From positions 111,579,554 through 111,643,553 of the forward strand of contig CM041083.1 in NCBI GenBank assembly GCA_023079485.1: a stretch of 64,000 bases of DNA, given 5' to 3'. The DNA is from Archilochus colubris. Lineage: Eukaryota; Chordata; Aves; Apodiformes; Trochilidae. This document shows, piece after piece, positions 12,441 through 25,690 of this stretch (its first letter is position 1; the number at the start of each line of letters is the position of its first letter). Made by a program: the position numbers and the translations under genes. The notes under the pieces were generated by a model. The model was not told the origin of the DNA, did not search any database, and saw nothing but the letters and a program-made list of their open reading frames with translations.

Positions 12441-15400
12441 GTCCCTAAATCAAAGCTGAGCCAATGGTCTGTACAGGCAGAAAACAGCGTTCAGACCCTG
12501 TTCATTTCTCATGGTGGGAGGACCTCATTAGGAAAAAAATGAGCTGTTTTACTAACAAGAGAAAGTACTTGCGTTCAGGGAGAATTACCATGTTTCCAAG
12601 ATTTACTGGGGCTTTCTAACAGAATCTTTTAGACTGTGCATTTAATGAAAATAAATAAGTAATTAAAACAGATAGTGTTCCAGTCCATCAATGCTGACTT
12701 GTAATTTAAACTGAGCTGTACTGCAGTTTGTTCACATATTCACATTGAACAGTTTTTTGTGTTTGCCAAGAGATACATGGTGAGAGAGAGCTGCTTGTCA
12801 TGAGGGTAAGGGCAAAGGGATGCAAGGCAGCTTGCCACCTTATAAGAAAGGGCACTTCGGGACACAAGAGTAATTTTAGTTTCACTGAAATGATTTTTTG
12901 TTTTCTTTCCCTTTACCTTACTCTTGCATTCTGAGGGGACATACAAGTAACCCAGCTAAAGACTGTTACTGATTTTGGACAAAATTGTCCATTGGACAGT
13001 AAGTGGACTCTCCCTGAGATAACCACAAACTATAAAGAAGCATATAAATGTAGAAGTCCTTGAAAGTACGGCAGAATTTCAGGAGAAGAAAACAGTAGAA
13101 CAGAGTACTCAATCAGACCAGGGGACTTGGTTTTGCTTTTGCCACAGAAAGCACTATTTACAGGCCACTAGACTTTGAAAAATGGAGCAAAGACAGATTA
13201 AGAAATATCAAAATAACTGGGCTAGGGTGAGTTTGACATAGTATGACTGCTGTTCTTCCTGTAATCTTTTTTTTGAAGGTGTTAGAGATGGTGATTTTTG
13301 TCTTCCTTTACAACACAGCATGGATTATCTATCTTTGCAAATGCAGAACAGGTAATGCCACCCTTACTGACACATCATGGCATATATGCCAATATTTTTA
13401 ACACAATATTGGGCACAAAGAGAAGGATAAAGTCTATGTATAAATGTTACTCTTTTTATACACAAGGAAAAGTAGCAGTCAGACAGCTCTCAACACTTCT
13501 ATATTCTCAACAAGGAATTATTTTTTCTAAAGACTAAGATGATCATTTAGGGGCACCCCGGTGATCAAAGCAAAGCAATTTCTCCATCACAGCTTGCCGG
13601 CTTTACTGCAGGTGTTGCAGCAAAGCAAACTCATTTGAATAGCCACATAGGAAGTGTGCCTTTATGCTGCCCAGATAAAATTTCATGAAGGAAGCCAGGT
13701 ATAGACTTCCATCAATTTTAACAAACAAATGCTGTCATGCTTCAGCCATAATATGGAACAATTTTTAGCTAGCAATGAAGGAAACAGCGTCACTAGTTTA
13801 GACTTGTTTTTCAAAAGCATCTTTTGAGCTTGTTTCTGTTTATAACTACTATTACTTTATATTTGTTTTACAGTACTAGCTAGTTATGTGATCAGGGCCT
13901 CTATGTACCATGAGATGTCTGGAGATGAAAAGAAACAAATCTTGCCTAGAGGAGGTCATGCTGAATGTAGTTGAGAGGTACTAGAGAATGCAGAGGCAGC
14001 AGAGATTCAGTGTGGTGAGTTACCACAGACAAGACCCAGGGCAGCTGCAGGAAGGGGCACTAAGCTCACTTTTACACTGTGACCAGGCTCTCTTTCTCAA
14101 ACAGCCCCTTTTTTGGTTATTCCACCAGCTCTTGTAAAAGACAACAATTTTAGAAGTTAAAAATATGTAAGTGGTGAAACTTAGTGTTAGGAGTATTAGC
14201 TGGGATTAGTATGTTCCTCCTAGAAGGAGGCGTGGGTCTGACTGATGGCTTTAGATTTATGCATTAAATGCATATAATGAAAATAGCTAAGAAGCATATT
14301 TGAGATTAAAGCAAATGAAGCAATTCTGCTTGGCAGACAGGATATTTTGAAATGTTTTGGTTATCAGGTTAAAACTTTTCAGCTCGACACTGACATGGAA
14401 ATAAGTGATGGATTTAGGAAGGGGCAGAGCTAACATGACTGCCCCCAGCAGACTATTTACACAGGAACATACATAACTTAATGAAAGCTTGCTTTTCAGG
14501 TGGGAATCTTTTCATGATACTGTTCTATCATGTTATATATAGCCCTTAAAGTAGAATTAGGAAATGTGACGTTTATTCAGATGAAGGCAGGCAGGCAGTC
14601 CATTTCAAGCAGACATCTCTTCCCTTGTGACTCCCAGGCAACCTTTAAATAATTTTAGTTCTTCCCTTCATGTTAAAGGCTCATTATCTTTTATAGAAAT
14701 TCTTTAGAAGTTTTCTCATCCCAGGCACGAGGAGTCATTTCTCAAGACAGCACTAGATTCCTTATTCCGGATCTCTCTCATAATTTTCTTATATTGTGTG
14801 TCTTGGTGAATAAGGAATTTGAGAACTACTTATCCTTGGTTCAGAAGAAGAGAAAAAAATCACTGATCATGATTTTTATGTCTATTTCTTGAAAAGAAAG
14901 GGAGAAGGATTCTGTGCTTTCAAGGTTGACATCCTGGCCCTGTGGATCCTGATTCAGCATCAGCTCTGGCAGCTCTTTTCACAGTTCTGTTAGCATTCCT
15001 GACACTTATTCCTTTTCCTGTCCCCTTTACTTGGCACTCTCTCTTTATCCAGTTTTCTTTCTGCCAAGAAGGTGGATCAGCTTCTCTGGCATGAAGGTGT
15101 CATGCAACAAACACTGAGGCACTAAATAAATATGTATCTGGAATTACTACCATTTCCTTCTTAGTGTTAAGTGTCCTGTTAAACAAGACAGTTTGGTTTC
15201 CAGCCTAAGCTAGCTTTTCACTAAAAAAAAATAGAAGTGTCAATTTAGAGGTAGCTAGTCATGAGAGTATAATATGTTAATGTTTATTCTGTACTCTTCT
15301 GAACTACTAAAACAAAAATCTGTCTACCCTCTTTGGATATCAAAGGTCAATAGCTTTTCTGTTTTCATGCAAGTGACACTGGAAATTCTGGAGGAATTCA

Positions 15401-15571
15401 GCATCCAGTCTCACATTTAAGAGATTTGTCACAGGATCTATGAAAGGCAAAAATCTATCCTGCAATATTACTAACAGAGTGGGTAGAAATTTTTACAAAA
15501 AATGGAAGAGAATAATCTGTGCATAAAGCAGCAGTTTTTTGTTTGGTTGGTTGTTGTTTGTGGGTTTTTTT

Positions 15572-16208
15572 AAGTTCACAGCATCCTGGGATAGAGTTAC
15601 TTTTCTTCTTAGCAACTACAATAGTACAATGTTTTGTATTTAGTATTGGCTATGATATGAGAAGAAAGTACCCTAATGCTTTTTGGTGTTGCTAAGAAAT
15701 CAAGGACTTTTCAAATTCTCTTGTTTTGCTAGTGTGCAGGCTCACAAGAAAGCTGGGAGGGAACATAGCCAGAACAGCTGACCCCAAATGACCAAAGGGA
15801 TATTCCATACCATATGACATTATTCTCAGCATATATAGCTGAGGGAGGAAGGAGAATCATAGAATCGGCTGGGTTGGAAGGGACTTCAGATATCATCAAG
15901 TCCAAAAGAGGAAGGGGCTGACATTTTGAAATATGTTATTTTGTCTTCCCAAGTCACCATACCACATGGTGGAGTGCAGGTGTCCTGGGGATGGCTGAAC
16001 ACATACTTGCCAATGGGAAGCAGTGAATTAATTCCTTGTCTTGCTTCCCTTGCATGTGCAGCTGTTGCTTTTCCTATTGGACTGTCTTTATCTGAACCCG
16101 GGAGTTTTCTCACCTCTACCCTTCCAATTCTTTCCCCCATCCCATCAAGAGGGCAACAAGCAAGTGGCTGGATGGTACTTAGTTGCTGTCTGGGGTTAAA
16201 CCTTGACA
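15572..16208 (+). mobile_element. Solo LTR of an avian endogenous retrovirus, antisense to the gene
   Basis: The order ctgggatagagttac, aaagggatattccatacca, a TATA-like catatatagc, ggatggctgaacacatactt, actgtctttatctgaaccc and ctggggttaaaccttgaca matches an LTR family I recognise from bird genomes, ending in CA at 16208. The left end is uncertain because it does not start with a clear TG. The expected AATAAA-like polyadenylation context reads attggactg and looks mutated. No gag, pol or env follows, so it is a solo LTR. A 55-bp CR1 piece is nested in it. The 147-codon plus-strand frame at 15926-16369 runs over the LTR and is not a gene. Confidence 0.8.
15853..15907 (-). mobile_element. 55-bp CR1 3' tail inserted into the LTR
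   Basis: agaatcatagaatcggctgg, gttggaagggacttcaga and tatcatcaagtcc are the reverse complement of the CR1 3' end. It is flanked by the 8-bp direct repeat gaggaagg at 15845-15852 and 15908-15915. Removing the insert and one repeat restores a continuous LTR text. Confidence 0.85.
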
Positions 16209-18225
16209 GCTATCAATGGTTAGCATCTGCACACATGAGGTATCTGTGGCATAAGAGACAGTTAAGAAGTGAAGGAGGTTGCTGTAAAGCTGTTATCTTT
16301 GTTGCTGCTGCTATATCTTTGTATCTGAGAGTCAGTCCAGTTTCAAAATCAGTGACTAAATCTGTCTAAGCCACTCCACTTTTTAATCAGATGATTCAAG
16401 TTATTGCTCACAGACAATACACAATGTAGATTGAAGGAAAGTGAAAGCCAATGGGGCGCAATGAGACAACACAATGTCTTGATTCCAATCTTTGCTTACG
16501 TTTTGAAAGGTTTACCAACTTTTTCACCCAGAAACAAGTGCCTGGGCCAGGTCTCACCTTCTGCCTCTGAGTAAAGAGGTATTTTAAGTGTCCATGTGGA
16601 ACAGGATCAACAAATTAGGAGCACTGTGAACATCATGAAGGAAGCCTAATGTTTTTATGTAGTAGTAGAGGATTACTGTCCTGAGGACTAAATTTGAGAA
16701 ATAGGCTTGTGGGGGAGAGGAGGAAGGCTCCAGAACAACCACAGAGAAAAACAAAGCAATAAATTACATGATACAGTACCAGAGAAAACAAAGGCAGGTC
16801 CAGACCCCATTTTGGAGTCAGTCTACCTGACAAGGTGCTAGCATTGTGTGCCATATCCCCACCACCAGAGCAATGGATCCAACTATACCTGAAACCCACC
16901 AGAGCATGCTTCCCCAAAGCAGCTTGTCCTTAATGTGTGCTTGATTAAATCTAAACCTGTGACTCTACTATGCATGCACCAACACATAAATAGCATTTTC
17001 TCTAAAAGTTGGACTGGGAGCAGGATGTATGTTAGCATGGATGTGTGAGGCTGTGCAGATCTCTTTGCCTGCTATCTCAGAGCTGGAGGGGGTTTCATTA
17101 GATTCGAACAGAAACTCACTCTCCAGGGAAGCTCCTGCTCTTATTTGATAAGGGATGCTCTTTCATCACACATGAAACTGCATGCAGTGATCAGAGAGGC
17201 AGTGTGCATAGCTGCCAAGTGGAGGAAAGATGCTTTTCTGTAGCATACTACAGCAATGCATTGCTACTACAGTTGAAGACTGGCCCAGGAATGTCCACCT
17301 ATGGAAACTTCAGAAGATTAAACTTCTATTAATCCACAATGTATGCGATTAATACAACTGCTTGAGAATTTGGCATATCATGTTATTTTTTTAGAAGACA
17401 AATCCACTATGGTAAAACAAAGAGGAGAGGACACTGGCGGTACCGAAGCTTGCGGATCTAAAAAATCTGAGATGCATCCTTTCAAAAAACTTAGTTATTC
17501 ATTCTCTGACATTATAACAAACAAACAAACAACACCCCTAAACATTAGTGGTCTAAAGTATAGCTCTTCAGTGGAGAATAAGCTGTACTTTTCTTCCTTT
17601 CAGAAAAAAAAATTCTTTTTACTTTCAAGGGCAAACCTTTTTCAAGCTAATTGACATCTCAGAACTTCAAAGCACTCAGTCAGTCTTCAAAAATCCTCCA
17701 AACATGAAAGTGCATGGCTCGGTGACCTCCTTCAATACTGGTCTAATAGGTCATCCATGAACATTTGGCATGCTGAAGTGTCAAGGGAGTCTTTTTTTTT
17801 CTCTAGTGAGAAATTGTATTACCTCTGCAGCCTTCCCCCATTCCCTCCATAATATTTTTGCTGTATTCTCAGCTGTGTTTTAAGGAGTTATAGGTAGCAT
17901 GAACCTAAAAACTGGATTGCTTTTGCCTCTTGTGCTTAGAAAGTACAGATAGGTTGAGGCTGTGTGTGCAGTCCAGATTCAACAGAATTAGACACATTTG
18001 CTGAAAGTTATCTGCCAGTGGCTAAGTCAAAATAACTGCTGTGGCTGTATCTGTAGTATCTTAAAGTATGTTATAGCATCTTGTGGTATCTATGTGATTA
18101 TACCTATAGTACATATCTATGGTATTTTAAGAATTTATTAAGGGACTTTTAAATCCCTTTTTTCTTCAGTTTCTGAGATTTTTTTACAGTTGTTGTGTGT
18201 ATTTCTTCTTTGTTATTGTTTTTCT

Positions 18226-18255
18226 ACCACAGGTTTTTCCACCACAGATTTTTCC
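18226..18255. repeat. 15-bp tandem duplication with one mismatch
   Basis: accacaggtttttcc is followed directly by accacagatttttcc, about 290 bp downstream of the Ig8b exon on the transcript. Confidence 0.9.
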
Positions 18256-18537
18256 TACTTCCACTTCAGCTGTAGCTCATCGGCATGATATAAATTCTTG
18301 ATAAACTTTTTCATCTTTAAGTCCCCTCTCTTTTCTCCCTCTACCAATCAATGTTTATCATTAACCATATTAGCTTCCAGATGCTGCCACATGCAGCCTA
18401 CAACCAACATTAGAGTAAAACCAACAAAATCAGCCTCTCCCCTGCCTTCCCCCCTCCAGACCCACTCCAAACTAAGGATACAGCAGACAAGCCTTTTTCA
18501 CTCAGTGGTAATATCTGAATCACAGAGAAGTGTTTTA

Positions 18538-18750
<213 letters not shown>

Positions 18751-19347
18751 TTACGAAATAAAGTATGTCTTTTTTTATATATAATTTTTTTTTAAGAAAG
18801 CAGAGACTATAGCTTTCTATTCTTAGAGGATTAAAATTGAATTCAATTAAAATACAAATCTGACATTATCAGTAAAAAACTGAATCATTTTTGCGAAAAC
18901 TGAATTAATTGCATGGAAAGAAAAAAGACTTTTGGAATGTAATAGTATCAATAATCTGCTCGTGTTAAAGGCAAAAGGGCAAAAGGCGCATGAAGCAGGA
19001 GTGAGAGGGTGAGAGAAAAAATGAAGGACATTTTCAGACTGCTCATGGGTAAAAAGGCACATTTGTTGTACATTTAGGGGCTGATAAATTATTGACAATT
19101 ACAGCTGAACAGTCATACTAGTATGCATCCCTAATGTATACACCAAATGAATTTCTTATGACTAAGAGTAATGTCTGTTTTAGTAAACATGGTATACTCA
19201 AGGGACTTCTAGGACCTTGTTTATGAAACTCTGGGTAATATGGAAAACCACATCAGTGACTGTGTTGCTTGTTTCTTCCTACAGCTGACTGACATGACAC
19301 AAAAATCTCTGCTCTGCCATGTTTGTAGCCAGTAGTCATTCAGACTA

Positions 19348-19430
19348 AAAAAAAAACCAAACAAACAAAAAAAAAACACACAAAAAAAAAAAAAAACCAA
19401 AAAAAAAAAACCAAAACCAACCAGAATAAA
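19348..19430. repeat. A-rich AAAC-type simple sequence
   Basis: About 80 bp made almost only of A with scattered C, including a 15-A run at 19382-19396. Confidence 0.9.
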
Positions 19431-20444
19431 TAAAGAAAGAAACATAAAGCTCAAAACACCACCTCAGGCATGAGGTACCATGTTTGGTAAAATGGTAAAA
19501 TGGTTTTACCATGTAAAAATGGCAGGTCTATAAAAAGGCAGGAAGCCTTTTCAACCTTGGTTTTAAGAAAGAACCTTTTCTTGGACGTAAGATACTGGGT
19601 AATTTAGGGAATAGGGAAAATAGGGAAGAGTATATTGCCATGCTGCCAGTATGCTGTACTATCCAGAAGCCCAGCACAAGCTGAGGTTCCTCCATCACTA
19701 GGGACTCTAAGTGTATTTTAAGATATTCTTGTAACAAGAGGTTTTTCAATCCACTTTGGTTGCAGGAGATGAGATTTTTCAGGGGAATTGTGAGTTAGTT
19801 GTCTTTGAAATTCTTATACCACTTTCTGTACATGAAGTTAACATCTGTCAGCATTAATTACTATACACAGTTGGCTGAATCAGCCCAGGAGGAAATATAA
19901 TGAGTGAATGCTATGGGGAATGATTTAATATAAAATAGCAAGCTAGAACAACCTATGAATACAACATCTAGAATACTAAAAACGACCAGACACATATACC
20001 AAAATTCCTTCTAGTCATAGAATAGTTTACTTTCAGGACTTAATAGTTAAACTGAAGGGCTGGTGACCAATACTGTTAACTTAGAAATGTTAAAGCAATA
20101 ATGTTTCCACAGAAAAGAGTTGTTGTTGAATTTTTAGCTATTTGAGTCACACACAGCTCCCACTTTTTTTTATAGTAAGCCATTTTTCCTGTCATTTAGT
20201 GGGAAGGTACCTTTACGCTTCACTAACTCTACCTGTCTGCTATTGATTGCCCAAGTGGACAGATGCAAGCATTCACTTCTTTTATTTCTTCACACAAAAA
20301 ATTCTGGTAACAATTTGTTGTTCACAGAAGGGAAAGGGCCGATACTACTGAGGGTAGCTATGACTGGGCATAATTTTGCAAAACCGTGCAGAAAGGCTTC
20401 TTTACTCTTCACATGCATGGTTACTTCTATTTCCAACTGTGACC

Positions 20445-20462
20445 AAAAAAAAAAAAAAAAAA
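20445..20462. repeat. Poly-A run, 18 bases
   Basis: Uninterrupted A run about 80 bp before the antisense CR1 tail at 20540. Confidence 0.95.
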
Positions 20463-20539
20463 GAAGTCCCCTAGGTGTAGTGACAGCAGCTTATCACACA
20501 CAGCTGCACAGAGGAATGTACAAGAGGACTCTATGCTCA

Positions 20540-20805
20540 CGAACCACAGACTGCTTGAGGCTGGAAGGGACCTGTCTGATCCGACCCTTTTGCTCAATCA
20601 GGGCCATCTAAAACTCGATGCTCAGGACCATTTCCAGGCAGTTTTTCAGTATCTCCAAGGATGAGACTCCACAGGCTCCCTCAGCAACCTGTGCAAGTTA
20701 TTGGTCACTGTCACAGTAAAAAAAAAGTTTCTTATACTCATTCTTATACTCTTGTTATACTGAAGCACTCCTGTGTTTCAGCATGTGCCCACCACCTCTC
20801 TAAGT
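20540..20805 (-). mobile_element. Old CR1 LINE 3' region, minus orientation
   Basis: Reading on the plus strand, ggctggaagggacctgtctg, ccaaggatgagactccacag and cagcaacctgtgcaagttat are recognisable reverse-complement CR1 3' segments, more diverged than the other copies. The 3' tail side is near 20540. It is the only sizeable CR1 here in the sense orientation of DSCAML1. A short a-rich interruption at about 20718 and local ttcttatact repeats lie inside it. Confidence 0.82.
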
Positions 20806-21260
20806 CTAAAGGAGCTTCTTCCTGATTATGTGGTGTCTGCATTGATCACTTTCATTATTCTTTAGAGACAGCAAGTACATTTCCATTGCCTGTCCCTCCT
20901 GATTCACAAAAAAAGTGAGTCCTCTTTTTCCATTTTTCATTGACATTGAAGCCAATGACACTAACGTGCCTGCAGGTGTACAGATACCCCTTCTGCTCTG
21001 TTGTGGTGCCTACAGGTGAGCCATAATCTGATTGCTTTACTCCTGCTGGGCTCACCTCAGTAACTGTTTCAGACTTTTAGTTCATAAACCTTGCTCACAA
21101 ACCAATTGTATAATGAATGTCTTTAAAAGAAAATGTAACCTATATCCTATAGGCCTGTACAGCACTTTAGTTAGACTAGGTATTGAAATTGTAGTCATCC
21201 ATTAGCAAAATGCAGGCTTTTGTAAAAATTTTGACCTCTCTACCTAGAGCTATTTTGGCC

Positions 21261-21277
21261 AAAAAAAAAAAAAAAAA
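21261..21277. repeat. Poly-A run, 17 bases
   Basis: Uninterrupted A run on the plus strand. Confidence 0.95.
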
Positions 21278-22225
21278 GAAATATTCTTTGACTTAAAGAC
21301 TTGAGTCATAATGAAAAACCTTAAAACCAGTGACTTGATGGTAGAGTATCACTAAAATCAAATCACTGTCCCTTTTTCCTTTATTAAGATGGGCTGTTTA
21401 TCAATTTGAAATTAATTGCAGCTCAGCTAGCTTAGCCTTGCCTCCTCCTTCAGCATGCAAACACAAAATAGAATTACTTCTTTGTTACCTATACTAATAA
21501 TTAAAAACTTCTATATCATTGAGTTTAATGGCATTTGGAGCTCTGTACCCTTCTTGCCACAGACCAGGCTTTACCAATAAAAACAAAAAAAAAAGTTTTG
21601 GGTGTTTTTTCTCTTCCCCTGAGGTTTTTTTTGGTTGGTTGATTTACTTTGTTGTTTTTTTTTTTTTTTCCAAAAATCACTTGGACTTAGATCCTAAGGA
21701 AACAAAAGATTACATGGAGCATTACATCACATTTTCTTTTCAACAGCAGTCAGCTTTGCTTTTAAGAGTTAACTCATGGGTTCTGGATATAGAGTTTGGA
21801 GTTTGTTTTGTTGCTAAAACCAACCAGAAGACAACTGGCCAGAAGATGCAATCTTGCAGGCAGCACATTTTAATTAAAAAGCAGTCAATTTCCTACGGTT
21901 ACTCAGGGTCAAGTGGGGCCAGTTCTAATGCTCTGTTACATGTTAAAGCATTATGTAAAGCGCATACTGAATTACTGCTTATGCTAATGCTACCTGACCT
22001 CCTCTTTGCTGAAAAGATATGACCGGTCACGTTATCACAGATTTTGAAGGGGAAAATAAAATCAGCCAGATGCTGCCAGAACCTTGTTCTGAGGTTGTTT
22101 CAAGTAAAGCACTATCTCTTTTCTCTCAGCTGTCCATTTAATCACTTGCATGCTGAGGCCAGAGCTAACACAGGCACACATTCACAGTTCCACGACACCT
22201 CTAAGGCAGACCACAAGTCAATCTA

Positions 22226-22582
<357 letters not shown>

Positions 22583-23639
22583 CTAATCAGTTGCTCAAAA
22601 TAACAGATCAGTCAAATAAAGAGACATAACATTTCATACAAGAAAGCAAAAATTGAAACCCCTTTAAACCAGTTTGTTGATGATCCAGTGACATAGTAAT
22701 GTTCATGTTACAAGATTGTTTACTTCCTGTACACAATCTCAATGTACTTCTTACCAGGCATGACAGATGTACTGGTTCTTGGTGAGATACAACGTCTCCA
22801 TTGGAGAAGTTGCAAAATAGAATAACATATATCAAACTGTCATGATCAGAAAATAAATGCTTTCTAAAAAAAGGAAAGGTTTAACAGATGTTTAAGAACA
22901 ATTAGAGTTTTCTGTGCTTGCTTTTTGTTAAAGTGAAGTAGTAAGATTTAGAAGAGTTAAATTATGTAGTATAAGTAAACTTAAAAAAATAAAAGATTTT
23001 AATACAAACCAAATAACTTCAAATTAAAATGAGCGTTTGAACCATAACTTCTGATAGGACTTTCCTTTCCAAATGGCTACAGAAAGGCTCAATGCAATGT
23101 GCTTGCACTAAATTGAAGAGGAAAACTCTTACTGGAATAGATTCATATACATTGATGGATACATATTATTAGACTTATCCAAAGGAAGCATAAAACCCCT
23201 GCAGTGATTCTTATAGGAATAAGCAAGTATGCATATACTTATACATAAAGAAGAGATGTTTATCTCAAGGAAAATCTCTACGTGTTCAAAATACAGATAC
23301 ACAGCAGAAAAAAACTTGTGACAATGCAAGACCTACAGTTTACCATGAAGGCCCAATAGTAATGTCAATGTGTCAATAAAACCTGCAGATTTGACAGAAG
23401 GTTGAGAGAAAAACTGAAAACTCTGAAGAATGGTGAAAAAGCCACAAACATTGTTGAAAATTAAAGGTGCTTAGTGGTAATATTAAAATCAGTAAAAGCT
23501 TAGTATTGACCTGTTCTTTCAATTGGAGCACAAAGAAGAAAGTACCAGACAAAAAGAAGTTATTTGTGCCCTTATTCCAAAGGTTATTCTTTTTGTCATT
23601 TCTTACAGTGCTACAGAGAAAACGATCCCTTCTGAAAGC

Positions 23640-24890
23640 CATACCTCATGGCTCTGACCCTGCCCATCTTTCCCTGGCTCGAGTCAGTGCCTCTTCTAGT
23701 GGCATCCCAAACACTGTGCCCTCTGGCTAATTTCTGATTACTTCCCAATACCCAAGTGATTTGGGCTCCCTATTAATTCTCTTTGTGCTGTTAGGGCAAC
23801 CCACTTACTCCAGGTAGCATCAGTGGCATGATGGGTGGATGGTACCTTGCCCTTGTACATCCAGGACAGAACTGGTAGTTGTGGTATCAGGAGGATCTGT
23901 GCCTCACTGCCAATGACTTCTGAAGCAGCTCCAATTCCTTCATAGGCAGCCAATACCTCCCTTTCTGTGGAAATGTAATTGGCCTCTGAGCCTCTATAAC
24001 CCTGACTCCAGAATCCTGGGGGATGCCCTTAAGTCTCTGTTGGTGTTTTCTGTCAGAGGCTCCAGGTAAGACCATCATGTAGAGCACATTCATTATCTCT
24101 GGTCCTCTTTGGACAGGTCCCAAGGCCATGACATGTATGATATCTCCTTTTATATTTTGCATTCTCGAAAAACATACAACACCCAAGAAGGCCTGTGTCT
24201 CCTTTTTAGTGGTAGATGGATATATGGCAGTTATCTTATTCACAACATCAATAGGGATATGGGGTCGTCCATTTAATTCCCAGGAACTGTATCTCTTTGT
24301 ATCTCGTTATCTTTACTTCTCTTAATGGCAGTCCCAGCTTCCAACAAAAGGTCAATAATCTTTTCTCCCTTTTCAAATACTTCATCTGCTGTGTTTCCCC
24401 ATACAATGATATCATTGACATACTGAAGGTGTTTTGGAGCCCCGCCCTTGTCCAGTGCAGTTTGGATCAGTCCATGGCAGATAGTTAGACTGTGCTTCCA
24501 CCTCTGGGGCAGTCAATTCCAAGTATACTGGATTCCCCTCCAGGTGAAAGCAAATTGTGGTCTGCACACTGACATGAAGGGAATGGAGAAAAATGCATCA
24601 GCGACACCAGTTGTGGCACAGCATGTTACTGTCTTGGACTTCAGCTCATACTGGAGTTCCAACCTGTCAGGCAGCGCAGCACTCAGTGATGGCCACGATA
24701 GTCCACAGTTAATCTCCATTACCCATCAGACTTTTTCACTGGCCATATTGGACTGTTGAAGGGTGAGTGAGTTTTGCTGATGACTCTTGGGTCTCTAATT
24801 GGCATATCAGGTGCTGTATGGGAAGCAGGGAGTCTCCATTGGTTCGGTACTGCCAGAGATGGACTCCAATCGATGCTGTTGGCACCTTTT
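23640..24890 (-). pseudogene. Retroviral pol remnant (reverse transcriptase and downstream part)
   Basis: Recognisable minus-strand segments are NSPIWPVKKSDG near 24720-24755, LELQYELKSK and RPQFAFTWRG near 24530-24670, the catalytic region at 24411-24422, KKETQAFLGVV near 24175-24210, and STHHATDATWSKW near 23800-23840. The reverse-transcriptase active site reads YVND instead of Y-x-D-D, so one catalytic aspartate is lost. Stops and frame changes separate the segments into at least three frames. Similarity ends near 23640. It cannot encode an active enzyme. Confidence 0.85.
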
Positions 24891-25039
24891 GTTCCTTCAC
24901 CTTTATCAGTCCAACAGTAGAACGGTCTATCTTCCCTATGTCTTCTGTGACACAGGGCTGAGTTTGCTTTTTTCACTTTTTGCCCACAGGAGCAAGCTGA
25001 GTAGTTATGAGAGGAGAGATGGCAGAAGTGCTTTTTAAT

Positions 25040-25660
25040 AGGGTGTGATACAACAGCAACCCATACTGGCAGAGGCAGAGGGATGGCAGAAGTGCGTGTT
25101 GCCAGGTCTGATGACTCGTGCTGCTGTGGGTGGAGGGATATCAGCAAAGGCTGCTGTAAAAGTCTGAGTGGTGATTGTGCTTGTGGTGTAAATTTTACCC
25201 TTGCACCTAAGCCTGCTGATAATAAACAACCCCTGCAACACAGTAAGCATAAGTAGCATACAGAAACAGGGACAACTATTTCTAGAACCTCCAAACTCTG
25301 ATGAGATCAACATGGTATGAAAAGAAGATATAATGTGCAATATGGTTCATTAGAAATTGTCCAAAGTAACCAGGCAGAGCTACTACCCAGTTTATTGTAG
25401 AGTAGACCAGTGGCATTAGACATGAGAAAAAACTAATGCCCTTTGCACACCACCACAAACAAGAAGAAACCAACCCATATTAAAGAGGTTCAAATAATAA
25501 GATACCATACATGGCAATTTGGGCAACAATGTTGAGAAACTGTGATTTCCAAGGAAAGAGTATAGAATATTGATGAATGATATGTTGATAACTCTTTAAA
25601 GTTCCAACCCCGCAGAGGGAAACAAAATACAGACATATTGAAGTAAAGCCTATGAAGTTT
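25040..25660 (-). other. ERV leader/internal remnant, not assigned
   Basis: This stretch lies between the primer-binding-site-like sequence and the pol homology, where a full provirus would carry leader and gag. I cannot recognise gag or protease motifs in any frame. The large internal loss is inferred from the short distance to pol. Confidence 0.5.
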
Positions 25661-25683
25661 TTCGTGCCCCATTATGGCCACCA
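25661..25683 (-). other. Retroviral primer-binding-site-like sequence
   Basis: Reading on the minus strand, tggtggccataatggggcac starts with TGG, complementary to the tRNA CCA end, right after the LTR. Over 23 nt it matches the complement of a tRNA-Ile 3' end, as I recall it, at about 16 positions, including the first eight. The tRNA assignment is tentative. Confidence 0.5.
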
Positions 25684-25690
25684 ATAAATC

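Noticed and set aside
15926..16369. 147-codon plus-strand open frame
   Set aside because: It overlaps the solo LTR and extends into non-coding flank; LTRs of this family do not encode a protein here.
16633..16917. 94-codon minus-strand frame with a hydrophobic centre, considered as ERV internal sequence
   Set aside because: I could not match any retroviral motif, and it does not continue from the neighbouring LTR.
21519..22022. 167-codon plus-strand open frame, the longest plus-strand frame in the window
   Set aside because: It runs through A-rich and T-rich tracts giving Lys and Phe runs, has no homology I recognise, no splice or promoter context, and lies antisense in an intron.
24719..25294. 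191-codon minus-strand open frame
   Set aside because: Only its last part matches ERV pol; the rest is unassigned remnant. It is a chance open stretch in a dead retroviral fragment, not a gene.
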